DNA from: Lachnospiraceae bacterium NSJ-143
GTDB lineage: Bacteria > Bacillota > Clostridia > Lachnospirales > Anaerotignaceae
NCBI GenBank assembly: GCA_022867625.1
Contig: JALIFM010000001.1
Span: forward strand, 620,001-684,000
Length of the DNA: 64,000 nucleotides
Direction of reading: 5' to 3'
The notes under the pieces are model-generated. The model was not told the origin of the DNA. It did not search any database and was given only the letters and a program-made list of their open reading frames with translations. The position numbers were made by a program, and so were the translations under genes. Positions within the stretch are counted from its first letter, which is position 1, and every line of letters starts with the position of its first letter. Shown here piece by piece: positions 45,491 through 53,424 of the stretch.

Positions 45491-46078
45491 ATGTTGAATA
45501 TGAGGCCGGAAACAGAACATATGGTGTTTAAATTTAATCTGATAAAATTTGAAAGGCTGTTTTTGTATTTTTTGGCCTATTCGGTACTTGGCTGGATTTA
45601 TGAAGTATTCCTTGAGGTAGTAGTCTACAGGTGGGGTTTTACAAACAGGGGTGTTTTGTTTGGCCCATACTGTCCGGTGTACGGTACAGGTGCGCTTCTA
45701 TTTATACTGCTGTTTAGGCTTGTAAAGGGGAAAAAGCATATTGGCGAGTGGAAGATTATTGAAGTAACTGCGGCGTTTCTGATTTGTATGTTTTCGGCTA
45801 CTGTGCTGGAGCTTTTTGCGAGCTATTTGCTGGAGTATTTTACAGGAAGCTGGCCATGGCAGACATATAAAAACTATGCTGTCAATTTTCAGGGCAGGAT
45901 TGCACTTTCCACATCAGTAAGATTTGGCCTTGGCGGGCTTTTAATACTTTACTGTATTCAGCCGGTACTGGAAAAGCAGGTTAAAAAAACAGGACCAAAA
46001 GCACTGTCTTTTATTTTTGCTGTTTTAATAGCGGTTTTTTTAGCCGATTGTGCAGCCTTTGTTTTAAGTCTTTTTTAA
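45491..46078 (+). CDS. Putative ABC transporter permease (PF06541-type membrane protein)
   Basis: A 195-aa membrane protein of the CmpB-like family, with about five helices. Conserved blocks are YSVLGWIYEV, FTNRGVLFGPYCPVYG and a central ELFASYLLEYF. It may share an operon with lepB. Its function is not established. Confidence 0.8.
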   Translation: MLNMRPETEHMVFKFNLIKFERLFLYFLAYSVLGWIYEVFLEVVVYRWGFTNRGVLFGPYCPVYGTGALLFILLFRLVKGKKHIGEWKIIEVTAAFLICMFSATVLELFASYLLEYFTGSWPWQTYKNYAVNFQGRIALSTSVRFGLGGLLILYCIQPVLEKQVKKTGPKALSFIFAVLIAVFLADCAAFVLSLF

Positions 46079-46090
46079 TGGGCTTTAATT

Positions 46091-46122
46091 TAAAATGCCC
46101 GGGATTTATCCCGGGCATTTTA
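46091..46122. terminator. Terminator between the membrane gene and ychF
   Basis: AAAATGCCCGGGA pairs with TCCCGGGCATTTT; usable on both strands by the convergent genes. Confidence 0.88.
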
Positions 46123-46162
46123 TAATGTTTTAACCAACGGTATATAGCATGTTTAAATTGTA

Positions 46163-47260
46163 TTACACATTAAACCTGAACAGTATAACATCGCCGTCTT
46201 TTACAACATATTCCTTTCCCTCTGAGCGTACAAGTCCCTGCTCCCTTGCAGTGTTGTATGAGCCAAGCCTGTCGAGGTCGTCAAACGCTACAACCTCTGC
46301 CCTTATAAAGCCCCTCTCAAAATCGGTATGGATTTTTCCGGCGGCCTGAGGCGCCTTTGTACCGTTTTTGATTGTCCATGCCCTTGTCTCGTCAGGGCCG
46401 CTTGTGAGATAGCTTATAAGCCCAAGAAGCTTGTAGCTGGCCTTTATAAGCCTGTCCAGACCGCTTGATGAAACGCCTAAATCGGCGAGGAATTCCTCTT
46501 TCTCATCGTTATCAAGCTCGGATATCTCCTCCTCAATTTTAGCGCAGAGCACAAATACCTCAGAACCGTCCTTGGCTGCGTATTCGCGTACGGCCTGCAC
46601 GTTTTTGTTTGACGCTCCGTCGTCTGCCAAATCCTCCTCGGCAACATTTGCGGCATAGAGCACCGGCTTTGATGTGAGAAGGTCAAGTGTGGCTGCAAAG
46701 GCAGAATCGTCTGGGTCGTCAAACTCCACCATTCTGGCGCATATGCCTTTTTCAAGCTCATCGTAAAGCTTTTTAAGTATGTCAAGCTCTTTTTTAAGTG
46801 ATTTGTTTCCCATAAGGCTTTTGGTTGTTTTTGCTATGCGCCTTTCAAGTATTTCCATATCAGAGAATATAAGCTCAAGATTGATTGTCTCAATATCCCT
46901 TACAGGGTCTATGCTCCCGTCTACATGAACAACATTTGTGTCATCAAAACAGCGCACAACATGCACTATAGCGTCTACCTCACGTATGTGGCTCAAAAAT
47001 TTGTTTCCAAGGCCCTCGCCCTTGCTGGCGCCCTTTACAAGACCTGCTATGTCTACAAACTCTATAACGGCGGGAGTTGTCTTGGCGGAGTTGTAAAGCG
47101 CTGTAAGCCTGTCAAGACGCTTATCGGGTACTGCTACAACGCCTACGTTTGGGTCTATTGTGCAGAAAGGGTAGTTGGCCGCTTCTGCCTTGCCTAATGT
47201 CATTGAGTTGAAAAGTGTGGACTTACCTACATTTGGCAGTCCGACAATACCTAATTTCAT
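46163..47260 (-). CDS. ychF: Redox-regulated ATPase/GTPase YchF
   Basis: Obg-family P-loop protein linked to ribosomes and stress, 365 aa. The P-loop [12 protein letters not shown] is at the N-terminus. The G4 site is of the NxxE type (NVAEED), which gives ATP preference, and a TGS-like domain ends the protein. It is the last chromosomal gene before the ICE: the integrase lies 75 bases upstream on the same strand, so the native ychF promoter may have been moved or replaced. Confidence 0.94.
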   Translation of the reverse strand: MKLGIVGLPNVGKSTLFNSMTLGKAEAANYPFCTIDPNVGVVAVPDKRLDRLTALYNSAKTTPAVIEFVDIAGLVKGASKGEGLGNKFLSHIREVDAIVHVVRCFDDTNVVHVDGSIDPVRDIETINLELIFSDMEILERRIAKTTKSLMGNKSLKKELDILKKLYDELEKGICARMVEFDDPDDSAFAATLDLLTSKPVLYAANVAEEDLADDGASNKNVQAVREYAAKDGSEVFVLCAKIEEEISELDNDEKEEFLADLGVSSSGLDRLIKASYKLLGLISYLTSGPDETRAWTIKNGTKAPQAAGKIHTDFERGFIRAEVVAFDDLDRLGSYNTAREQGLVRSEGKEYVVKDGDVILFRFNV

Positions 47261-47335
47261 ATTAACTTATACCTGTCTGGAAACCCTTGATTTATCGGGG
47301 TTTCCGCCTTTCATCAAATTTCTTTTACGCCCTTT
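47261..47335. other. Junction of chromosome and ICE, candidate attL
   Basis: This 75-base gap lies between the start of ychF and the end of the integrase gene. It holds an inverted repeat (GGAAACCC / GGGTTTCC-type, around 47279-47306) and borders an 11-bp tandem repeat ACGCCCTTTTT at 47327-47337 and 47338-47348. The exact core cannot be set without the right end. Confidence 0.4.
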
Positions 47336-48532
47336 TTACGCCCTTTTTGAAACTGGCGGCGTAGCTTGTTCAAACTGGCGTATTGCGTCTACCAGTGATT
47401 CGTCCGTAACATGAACATATCTGTCCATTGTTGTTTTAATACTTGCGTGTCCTAAAAGTTGTTGTAGCACTTTAGGTTTTACGCCGCGCTCAATCGCGCG
47501 TGTAGCATAAGTATGTCGCAAGGCGTGCATACAAAAGCGTTTAATACCTGCTTCATCACACAATTTGTATAAATGTGTGTCATAGGAACTGTTTTTTGCG
47601 GGTTCTCCTGTTCGCCAGTTGACAAAAACCAAATCACGCATAATAAGGCATTTGGTTTCTCCTGTCCTGCTGTCAATATACTCCAAAACCTGTGACAGCG
47701 TTTCAGACTCTTTCCGACTGTCTTTTTCATCATAACAGCTTTTGAGAATAGAGTATGCCTTATCTGTAAGAGGAATGGTGCGATAACTTTTCTGCGTCTT
47801 AGGCGGTCCCGCCCGCCAATAACCCTGGCTATGTCGATACTCCAAACTTTTGCTTACTGTCAATGTCCGCTTTTTCCAATCAATAGCGTCCCAAGTCAAG
47901 CCAATCATTTCAGCCGTTCTCAATCCTGTTTCCAGTAATAGGGCATACTGCCTATAATTATGAGAACGTTCCGCTGCTTCCAAGAACTTCTCCTGTTCCT
48001 CAACAGTTAAATATTTAATATCGTCTACTGCGCGAACAGGTTTCGTATAACGAACACCGTTCATAGGGTGCTTTGCAATGATATCATTCATAACTGCTGA
48101 TTTGAATATAGTTCCCATTGTGATATAAGCCTGTCGAATGGTCGAGCCTGCATAGGTAGTTTCCATTCGGTTCAGAACAGCTTTACAGTGCATGGGCTTT
48201 ACATCAGCTATGCACATGGCTCCGATTACGGGTTGAATATTCCATTTGTAACGCTCTTTATAATTTCTTATGGTGTTCGGAGCAAGGTCACAAACGATAT
48301 TTTCAATCCAGTAAGTAAACCACTTGTCTACCGTCATATCGGGAGAAGTGACGATAAGGTTATGCCGTTCTTCATATCTTGCGTCAGCAAGCCAGTTTTT
48401 CGCTTCCGGCAATGTTTCAAAATATTTCTCTTTGCGTTTGCCGTCTTTCGCGTAGTATCTTGCGGAGAATAAACCGTCCTTTCTTTGGTAAATGCCTTTG
48501 CCGCACTCTTTACCTTTTAGATTTTTTCCCAT
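47336..48532 (-). CDS. int: Tyrosine integrase of the ICE
   Basis: A 398-aa site-specific recombinase of the Tn916/phage type. An N-terminal AP2-like arm-binding region is followed by the SAM-like core-binding domain (about 65-165). The catalytic domain carries Arg in LLLETGLRTAEMIGL, HALRHTYATR (H-x-x-R), GHASIKTTMDRY (Tyr nucleophile). AAAGGAGT precedes the ATG. It is placed at the element end beside xis, as usual. Confidence 0.94.
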   Translation of the reverse strand: MGKNLKGKECGKGIYQRKDGLFSARYYAKDGKRKEKYFETLPEAKNWLADARYEERHNLIVTSPDMTVDKWFTYWIENIVCDLAPNTIRNYKERYKWNIQPVIGAMCIADVKPMHCKAVLNRMETTYAGSTIRQAYITMGTIFKSAVMNDIIAKHPMNGVRYTKPVRAVDDIKYLTVEEQEKFLEAAERSHNYRQYALLLETGLRTAEMIGLTWDAIDWKKRTLTVSKSLEYRHSQGYWRAGPPKTQKSYRTIPLTDKAYSILKSCYDEKDSRKESETLSQVLEYIDSRTGETKCLIMRDLVFVNWRTGEPAKNSSYDTHLYKLCDEAGIKRFCMHALRHTYATRAIERGVKPKVLQQLLGHASIKTTMDRYVHVTDESLVDAIRQFEQATPPVSKRA

Positions 48533-48639
48533 TTCTCGGACTCCTTTCGTATCTCAAAAAAGAGTCCAACGCAAATATATATTATAGCACCAAGACTCTG
48601 TTTTTTCAATCTTTCTAAAAGGAATTGTTGATTAGATGT

Positions 48640-48882
48640 TTATATCGTCAGTTCACGCCGGATATATTCCTCAAATTCACGACGTTTCACTAATTTTCGT
48701 GTGCCTACATATAGCACAAATGGACAATTAGGCTGCTTTAACATAGTGTCAATCTTATTTATTCCGATATTGCTATATTCAGCAGCTTCTTTTATTGTCA
48801 ATGTCAGTTTAAGATGTATCGGTACTCGTACTTCATCTTTTAGAGGAGAAAGTTCATTTTCTCCGTTGTCAATTTTATTCAT
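48640..48882 (-). CDS. xis: Excisionase (Tn916 Xis-like)
   Basis: An 80-aa winged-helix protein. The TIKEAAEYSNIGINKI block and C-terminal GTRKLVKRREFEEYI are as in Tn916-type Xis, which bends DNA at the element ends to drive excision. GGGGGAAAT lies before the ATG. It adjoins int on the same strand. Confidence 0.88.
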   Translation of the reverse strand: MNKIDNGENELSPLKDEVRVPIHLKLTLTIKEAAEYSNIGINKIDTMLKQPNCPFVLYVGTRKLVKRREFEEYIRRELTI

Positions 48883-49282
48883 AGGAATATTTCCCCCTTT
48901 TTGTTTTTAGAAAAAGGGGCTTTAATCGGACGGCTTTTGGCAAAGCTCCACGGGAATTTCACCCCTGCATGGTTCTCATGCAGCCCTACCCATCGTCTGC
49001 GACGCTTCTAACGCTCGGACTGTGGCGATAAGGGAGTATCATTATCCTTTCTGTGTGGTCGTCGCCCGCAAGCCGCTACACTTGCTTTCCGGCGCGGTGT
49101 TAATCGCTCATTCCCGGTAAGAGGAAGTCATGGCGCACCCAACCTATGGCTCGGCACAAAAAGAACGTATCCGATTTGCCCTATGCTGCGCCGCCGTTAT
49201 CTTGCGCCGCTTTCTTTATCAAGGTACAGGGTAGGTCAGACAGGACAGACAAAGCGGAAAGGGGGACGCTTCGCCTATGCCC
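48883..49282 (-). other. Non-coding stretch between xis and the HTH_16 gene
   Basis: About 400 bases without a supported ORF. The composition is GC-rich, with several short inverted repeats; an example is GCATGGTTC...GCATG-type pairing near 48968-48985. The pattern hints at a structured transcript or regulatory region. See the related finding. Confidence 0.35.
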
Positions 49283-49534
49283 TTAGTAGTCTGCCTTGAA
49301 GTTCAGGACAGCCCGCATGAGTTTGGCTTGCAGCCGTTGGCGTAAGTCCTCGTCTATGCCCCAATAGGTATTACCGTTTTCGTCACGGATTTTCTGCATG
49401 GACAGGTGGGCTATGTAGCTCTGGTAATGCTGCAAGACAATTTTCATAGCGTCCGGGTCGCCCTCTGTCGCGGCTAAAATGACCGGGTAGGGTAATAAGC
49501 CGCGCTCGTCGTCGTTACAATTCGTCCCATTCAT
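49283..49534 (-). CDS. HTH_16 conjugative-transposon protein (Tn916 Orf8-like)
   Basis: An 83-aa protein. The block GDPDAMKIVLQHYQSYI and the C-terminal DLRQRLQAKLMRAVLNF match Tn916 Orf8-type proteins. Its start overlaps the sigma factor stop by 20 bases. In Tn916 the homologue lies next to the Orf7 sigma-like gene and takes part in control of transfer. Confidence 0.85.
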   Translation of the reverse strand: MNGTNCNDDERGLLPYPVILAATEGDPDAMKIVLQHYQSYIAHLSMQKIRDENGNTYWGIDEDLRQRLQAKLMRAVLNFKADY

Positions 49535-49835
49535 CAGCGCGTTCCTCCAAATATCGTTTTAGCAGTTCAAAGGAGCTTGTCCGGCGGTACTGTACTGTGC
49601 TGCGGGGTATCTTCATTGCTTCCGCAATCTCAACATCGGTCATGTTGAAAAAATAGTACAGCAACACGGCTTGCCGTTTATCCTCCGGCAAGGAGTGCAG
49701 GGCTTCGGCAAGCAGCTTCGCGGTTATCTTCAAATCTCCCACACAAAAGGCTTCTTCTTTATCCTCGTTGACAAAATACTTGTCCACGGTATAAAGCTGC
49801 TTTTCCTCATGCGGGGTAAGGTCTGAAAAGGTCAC
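49515..49835 (-). CDS. ICE sigma-70-like factor (Tn916 Orf7-like), C-terminal part
   Basis: A 106-aa frame beginning with GTG directly after a TAA. It has a region-4 helix-turn-helix (MTDVEIAEAMKIPRSTVQYRR, quoted in part: EIAEAMKIPRSTVQ). It looks like the larger part of a roughly 146-aa factor, whose first 39 residues lie upstream in the same frame. No ribosome site is seen before the GTG. It may be made by re-initiation or readthrough, or it may be inactive. Confidence 0.7.
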   Translation of the reverse strand: MTFSDLTPHEEKQLYTVDKYFVNEDKEEAFCVGDLKITAKLLAEALHSLPEDKRQAVLLYYFFNMTDVEIAEAMKIPRSTVQYRRTSSFELLKRYLEERADEWDEL

Positions 49836-49955
49836 TTAGCGGCGTTGCCGACGTTTGCGTTCCCGGCTTGCGTCAATTAGTTCATTGCGTAACGTGCGTT
49901 TGCAGTACGCATTAAACTCGCACCGGGTCTGCCATTCAAACCGAGCAGGGTTCAT
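49836..49955 (-). pseudogene. N-terminal fragment of the ICE sigma factor
   Basis: The ATG at 49955 follows GGGGGTGAGAAC and opens 39 codons (MNPARFEWQTRCEFNAYCK then a basic RKRRQRR end) before TAA at 49836-49838. The frame continues without shift into the sigma frame. Comparison with the family from memory (RRE-type junction) suggests that one Glu codon has become TAA. Confidence 0.6.
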
Positions 49956-50238
49956 GTTCTCACCCCCTTTCCAATCCGGGGGTCGGAGTAGTGTTATCCC
50001 CTTTCGGCAGCCCTCCACGACAGCGGCGGGAATATGCCAAAGAAAACAGCAAACTTTTTCAAAAAAGTTTTGAGAAAAACAAAATGCGCCCGACTGCAAA
50101 ACGCAATCGAGCGCAAAGGAAATATAAACAGTATTATAATGATGTGTGTGTTCACCTATGAAACCAGAATATCCCGTGGTGGTGGGCGGGCTTTTTTTGA
50201 AAAAAGATTTGTCGGTTTATGTCGATATAAAAATAACA

Positions 50239-50270
50239 CGGCGGCACCTCCTTGATACCGCCGTGTCCTT
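50239..50270 (-). terminator. Hairpin with internal ribosome-site-like loop
   Basis: ACACGGCGG pairs with CCGCCGTGT. The loop holds AAGGAGG on the - strand, and GTTATTTTT follows. It works as a terminator or attenuator before the sigma gene. Confidence 0.6.
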
Positions 50271-50319
50271 AAAAAGGGCGATTTTAATACACCCTCCGTA
50301 GTTCTATTTTGGAAAAAGA

Positions 50320-50357
50320 AAAACGGCGGTTTTGATTGTCATTTCAAAACCGCCGTT
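50320..50357 (-). terminator. Terminator of the MerR-TrmO-GNAT cargo operon
   Basis: AACGGCGGTTTTGA pairs with TCAAAACCGCCGTT on both strands; on the - strand T's follow. Confidence 0.8.
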
Positions 50358-50415
50358 AGGCTATTTGTATTCCGTTTAGGAGCATAAAAACTTTGCCGCC
50401 AAACAACGGTTTTTT

Positions 50416-50997
50416 TTATTTTCCGTCGGGTGGCTGTGTCATACTTTCTGTTTCGTAATAATCGGTTTTCGTCATACCGTATAAATAGTAATCGCAATAG
50501 GTGTTTACCATTTTTCCGTCCCGAATATGCCCCTCTCGCCTAAATCCTGCTTTTTCAAGTGTTTTATATGACGCGATATTTAGAACATGAACATCAGACC
50601 ATAATCGTTGTAATTCTGTTTTTTCAAAACAAAAAATTACTACTTCTGTTAAGGCTTCTGCCATCAGACCATTTCCTTGATAGATTGGGGAAAGCCGGAA
50701 CGCCACTTTTGCCATACGGTCATTTTCAATGAGATATACCCACATTTCACCAATTACCTTGTCGTCCTTTTTATGGACAATACCCCAATGAAAACTCTTT
50801 GTAGGTCGCTCTTTTTTTTGAAATAGCAATTCCGGGTTTAAGTCACTTTTTCCGGGACGTTTCCCCCAATATTGATACAATGAATTGTCGCCGAGCCATT
50901 CTTTCAAATCGGCAACATCATCATATTGCAAAGGACGTAATAAAAGTCTATCTGTTTCAAGTATCGGTTTATTGAAAACATAATCTTGTAGTTTCAT
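50416..50997 (-). CDS. GNAT acetyltransferase (RimJ/RimL-like)
   Basis: A 193-aa acetyltransferase. The LETDRLLLRPL start and the acetyl-CoA loop region YQGNGLMAEALTEV (Q/R-x-x-G-x-G/A form) are visible, as is NIASYKTLEKAGF. The substrate is unknown; relatives acetylate ribosomal proteins or antibiotics. AAAGGAG precedes the ATG. It is last in the trio MerR-TrmO-GNAT and is AT-richer than the ICE backbone. Confidence 0.88.
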   Translation of the reverse strand: MKLQDYVFNKPILETDRLLLRPLQYDDVADLKEWLGDNSLYQYWGKRPGKSDLNPELLFQKKERPTKSFHWGIVHKKDDKVIGEMWVYLIENDRMAKVAFRLSPIYQGNGLMAEALTEVVIFCFEKTELQRLWSDVHVLNIASYKTLEKAGFRREGHIRDGKMVNTYCDYYLYGMTKTDYYETESMTQPPDGK

Positions 50998-51006
50998 AAA
51001 TCTCCT

Positions 51007-51483
51007 TTAGAAATTGAATACCTGTTCCCAATGAAAGCAGCCGGACGCTTCTGTGCTTCGCGGCCATTCGCTGCACCATACGGGAACACCAGGGGTTTCC
51101 ACTCTGTCAAAACTCGGTGTATAAGGCTTTATATCCAGTACGGGAGTGTTGTCCTTCGCGTCAATAAAAGTAACACGAATAATTCCTTTGTTAAAATCAA
51201 TGCTGATAATTTCTGACGTTGTCAAAGCAATAGGGTTAGGACGGGCGGGCGATCTTGTGGCAAAAACGCCCATTACTGTTGGTGCATTTTTATAAGGCTG
51301 TTCGGTTTGTAATATGTTTCTGTCTGACTGATTATCACAATCACTAAACCACCACATTACATTGATATGGCTAAATCCCTCCAACGCTTGCAGTCCGGGA
51401 ATATATTCCGGCTCTAATTCGATAAATGCTCCACTGTCATCATTCTTTACCTTTCCAATAGGTTTTAATTGATAATAATTCAT
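51007..51483 (-). CDS. TrmO-like tRNA methyltransferase (TsaA/UPF0066 family)
   Basis: A 158-aa protein with LKPIGKVKND, the beta-barrel block HINVMWWF, and the conserved TRSPARPNPIALTT and VLDIKPYTPSFD. E. coli TrmO N6-methylates the threonylcarbamoyl adenosine at tRNA position 37. The start at 51483 has AGGAGGT upstream. It could also be a diverged small-molecule methyltransferase. It is the middle cargo gene. Confidence 0.85.
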   Translation of the reverse strand: MNYYQLKPIGKVKNDDSGAFIELEPEYIPGLQALEGFSHINVMWWFSDCDNQSDRNILQTEQPYKNAPTVMGVFATRSPARPNPIALTTSEIISIDFNKGIIRVTFIDAKDNTPVLDIKPYTPSFDRVETPGVPVWCSEWPRSTEASGCFHWEQVFNF

Positions 51484-51584
51484 ATCGTACCTCCTGTTTT
51501 CTTCTTTGATTTCAGTATAATACCTCACATCATGTGAGATACAAGAGGGAAAACAAAAATGCCCTGCATTTTTGCAGGACATTG

Positions 51585-52397
51585 CTACATAAGTTCCAAA
51601 GGTATTTGGATTTCAGTCAAATACTTTTCCGGGGTACTCTCATTCCACGCCCCCCTATGTACAATTTGTCGCATAGGATTGGACATTATATATTCACTAT
51701 TTTTTTGTAGCCATTCAGCAAAAGCAATATACGCTCCTTTGATATTTGAAAAATCACCATATACCAATGTACAAGCCATAACAGGTACAGCTTCAACTAT
51801 ACGGAAACAGAACGGGGGTATATTTCTGCATAGTTTATTTACAGGAACGCATAACTCAATATCCACATTTTGTTCCTTATACTCTGTGTCGTGATAAACA
51901 GAAAAAGTATGATTGGATATATCTATTTTCTGTTCTTTGGCAAAAGCAGAAAGTTCATTCCATAAATCACCCTCGGAATAGTATGTAGGAACAATTCTGC
52001 GTAAAGAAAGCACTTGATACTCTGGTATCGCTTTAATGGAAATGTTGTAATGAAGTTCACTTTTATTTTCTATTATTTCGTTTTTAGCAATCGCGATTTT
52101 TCGTAGTTTTTCCTGCTCGTTCTGGATAGCTGCTATAATTTCTAGTCGCTTTTTGTCAAGGGTTTCAAGAAGTAAACAATCATTCATTTCAAGCGCACGC
52201 ATAATTTCTGAAACATTAAAACCGCTGTCACGCAAATACAATATTCTTTTTAGACGGGGGATTTGAGTTACAGAGTACATTCGGTGTCCCGTCCATTTAT
52301 CGACTTCTGCCGGTTTCAACAGCCCCACTTCATCATAATATCGAAGCATACGAATAGATACTTGCGTCAGCTTTGAAAACTCACCTATTCTAAACAT
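51585..52397 (-). CDS. MerR-family regulator with GyrI-like effector domain
   Basis: A 270-aa regulator. The N-terminal MerR helix-turn-helix (IGEFSKLTQVSIRMLRYYDE) covers about 1-70, then a coiled-coil helix and a GyrI-like ligand domain at about 115-270. Such proteins (BltR/BmrR type) sense drugs. GAGGTGAT precedes the ATG. It heads the cargo trio, and its own promoter contains a palindrome. Confidence 0.9.
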   Translation of the reverse strand: MFRIGEFSKLTQVSIRMLRYYDEVGLLKPAEVDKWTGHRMYSVTQIPRLKRILYLRDSGFNVSEIMRALEMNDCLLLETLDKKRLEIIAAIQNEQEKLRKIAIAKNEIIENKSELHYNISIKAIPEYQVLSLRRIVPTYYSEGDLWNELSAFAKEQKIDISNHTFSVYHDTEYKEQNVDIELCVPVNKLCRNIPPFCFRIVEAVPVMACTLVYGDFSNIKGAYIAFAEWLQKNSEYIMSNPMRQIVHRGAWNESTPEKYLTEIQIPLELM

Positions 52398-52417
52398 CTT
52401 ATCACCTCTTGTATATC

Positions 52418-52446
52418 ATTATACTTGAAGTTTTGTACACTTCAAG
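52418..52446 (-). promoter_or_regulatory. Promoter and operator of the MerR cargo operon
   Basis: On the - strand TTGAAG and TATAAT (top-strand positions 52440-52445 and 52418-52423) are spaced 16 bp. Between them lies the palindrome CTTGAAGT / ACTTCAAG (52424-52431 and 52439-52446), probably the MerR binding site. Confidence 0.65.
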
Positions 52447-52559
52447 CTAATTTCGTATTTCTGGAAGTAATAATATGCTCTATTGCTATCAAGACTATGC
52501 TATGTGTAATCATATTCAAAACAGAAAGGTGAACGGTAAAATGTAGTAGGGTGAAAAAT

Positions 52560-52919
52560 ATGAAGCAGGACAAAGTGAAGTATGATTTTAAGGCTTTCGG
52601 GCAAGCCATAAAAGAAGCAAGAAAGGCAAAGGGCATATCGCGCAACCAGTTAGCGGACAGGTTGAATATTGCGCCGCGCTATATCGCGTCTATTGAGAAC
52701 AGCGGACAGCACCCAAGCCTACAAATCTTTTATGAGCTTGTCACCTTTTTAGACGTGTCGGTAGACCAGTTCTTTTTCCCGAACGAGGAAACAGATAAAT
52801 CCACGCAACGGCGGCAGCTTGACAGTCTGCTTGCCGATATGAGCAGCCGGGATTTAACGATTATGACGGCAACAGCAAAAGGAATACAGGAAGCAAACAA
52901 CAAAGAAGCGGCGGAATAA
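52560..52919 (+). CDS. XRE-family transcriptional regulator
   Basis: A 119-aa protein with an HTH at about 10-65 (AIKEARKAKGISRNQLADR and IAPRYIASIENSGQHPS) and an acidic helical tail. ATG at 52560 is chosen; an in-frame GTG at 52551 is also possible. It lies on the + strand upstream of mobC and the relaxase, and probably controls them. Such genes are typical before the mob genes of Tn1549-type ICEs. Confidence 0.87.
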   Translation: MKQDKVKYDFKAFGQAIKEARKAKGISRNQLADRLNIAPRYIASIENSGQHPSLQIFYELVTFLDVSVDQFFFPNEETDKSTQRRQLDSLLADMSSRDLTIMTATAKGIQEANNKEAAE

Positions 52920-52955
52920 AGTCCTCCGCTTTTTTCGTCTGCGCTGCTATTGGAA

Positions 52956-52985
52956 ACGTCGCAAAGTGCGGCGTTTTTTCTTTTT
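52956..52985 (+). terminator. Hairpin after the XRE gene
   Basis: AACGTCGC / GCGGCGTT pair (one G-U) with a loop AAAGT, then a T run. It lies between the XRE gene and mobC. Confidence 0.6.
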
Positions 52986-53042
52986 CCGGGGATAGGTTGG
53001 CATTTTCCCGTCTTTGACGTGGAAGTACATGAAAAGAAGAAT

Positions 53043-53077
53043 AGCAAGCATAGGAAGTGTCCCAAACCCTCTGAAAA
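53043..53077 (+). other. oriT-like motif, copy 1
   Basis: AGCAAGCATAGGAAGTGT is joined to CCCAAACCCTCTGAAAA immediately before mobC. Both pieces recur in inverted orientation at 61923-62027. The position next to the relaxase genes suits an origin of transfer. Confidence 0.55.
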
Positions 53078-53094
53078 CGGAAAGGAGCGATACA

Positions 53095-53424
53095 ATGGCA
53101 AATAGGACAAGACCGCTTATCCTGCGTGTCCCGGTCAACGAACAGGAACGGGAATTGATAGAGCAGAAAATGAAGCTGATACCCACGAAAAATTTTGCGG
53201 CATACGCCCGGAAAATGCTGATTGATGGGTATATCATTCAGATAGACCATAGCGACATTAAGGCTATGACGGCAGAGATACAGAAAATCGGGGTCAACGT
53301 CAACCAGATAGCGCGGCGCGTGAACACCACGGGCAGCGTATACCAAGAGGACATAGACGAGATTAAGGGGGTGCTGAATGAGATATGGCGGTTACAAAGA
53401 TTAAGCCTATTAAAAGCACTCTAA
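53095..53424 (+). CDS. mobC: MobC-like relaxosome accessory protein
   Basis: A 109-aa ribbon-helix-helix protein of the MobC/BmsA group. It starts with MANRTRPLILRVPVNEQE and has the later block IGVNVNQIARRVNTTGS typical of MobC. It bends the oriT DNA for the relaxase. AAAGGAG lies before the ATG; its end overlaps the relaxase start by 40 bases in a different frame. Confidence 0.9.
   Translation: MANRTRPLILRVPVNEQERELIEQKMKLIPTKNFAAYARKMLIDGYIIQIDHSDIKAMTAEIQKIGVNVNQIARRVNTTGSVYQEDIDEIKGVLNEIWRLQRLSLLKAL

Larger units (their letters stand above)
49956..50415 (-). other. Non-coding region with two hairpins upstream of the sigma gene
   Basis: Two strong inverted repeats are present on the - strand. 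ACACGGCGG / CCGCCGTGT (50239-50270) has an AAGGAGG-like sequence in its loop and T's after it. AACGGCGGTTTTGA / TCAAAACCGCCGTT (50320-50357) is followed by T's. The second ends the GNAT transcript; the first may attenuate the regulatory genes. No ORF is supported here. Confidence 0.5.

Noticed and set aside
46925-47197. + strand ORF inside ychF
   Set aside because: Antisense shadow of a conserved GTPase gene.
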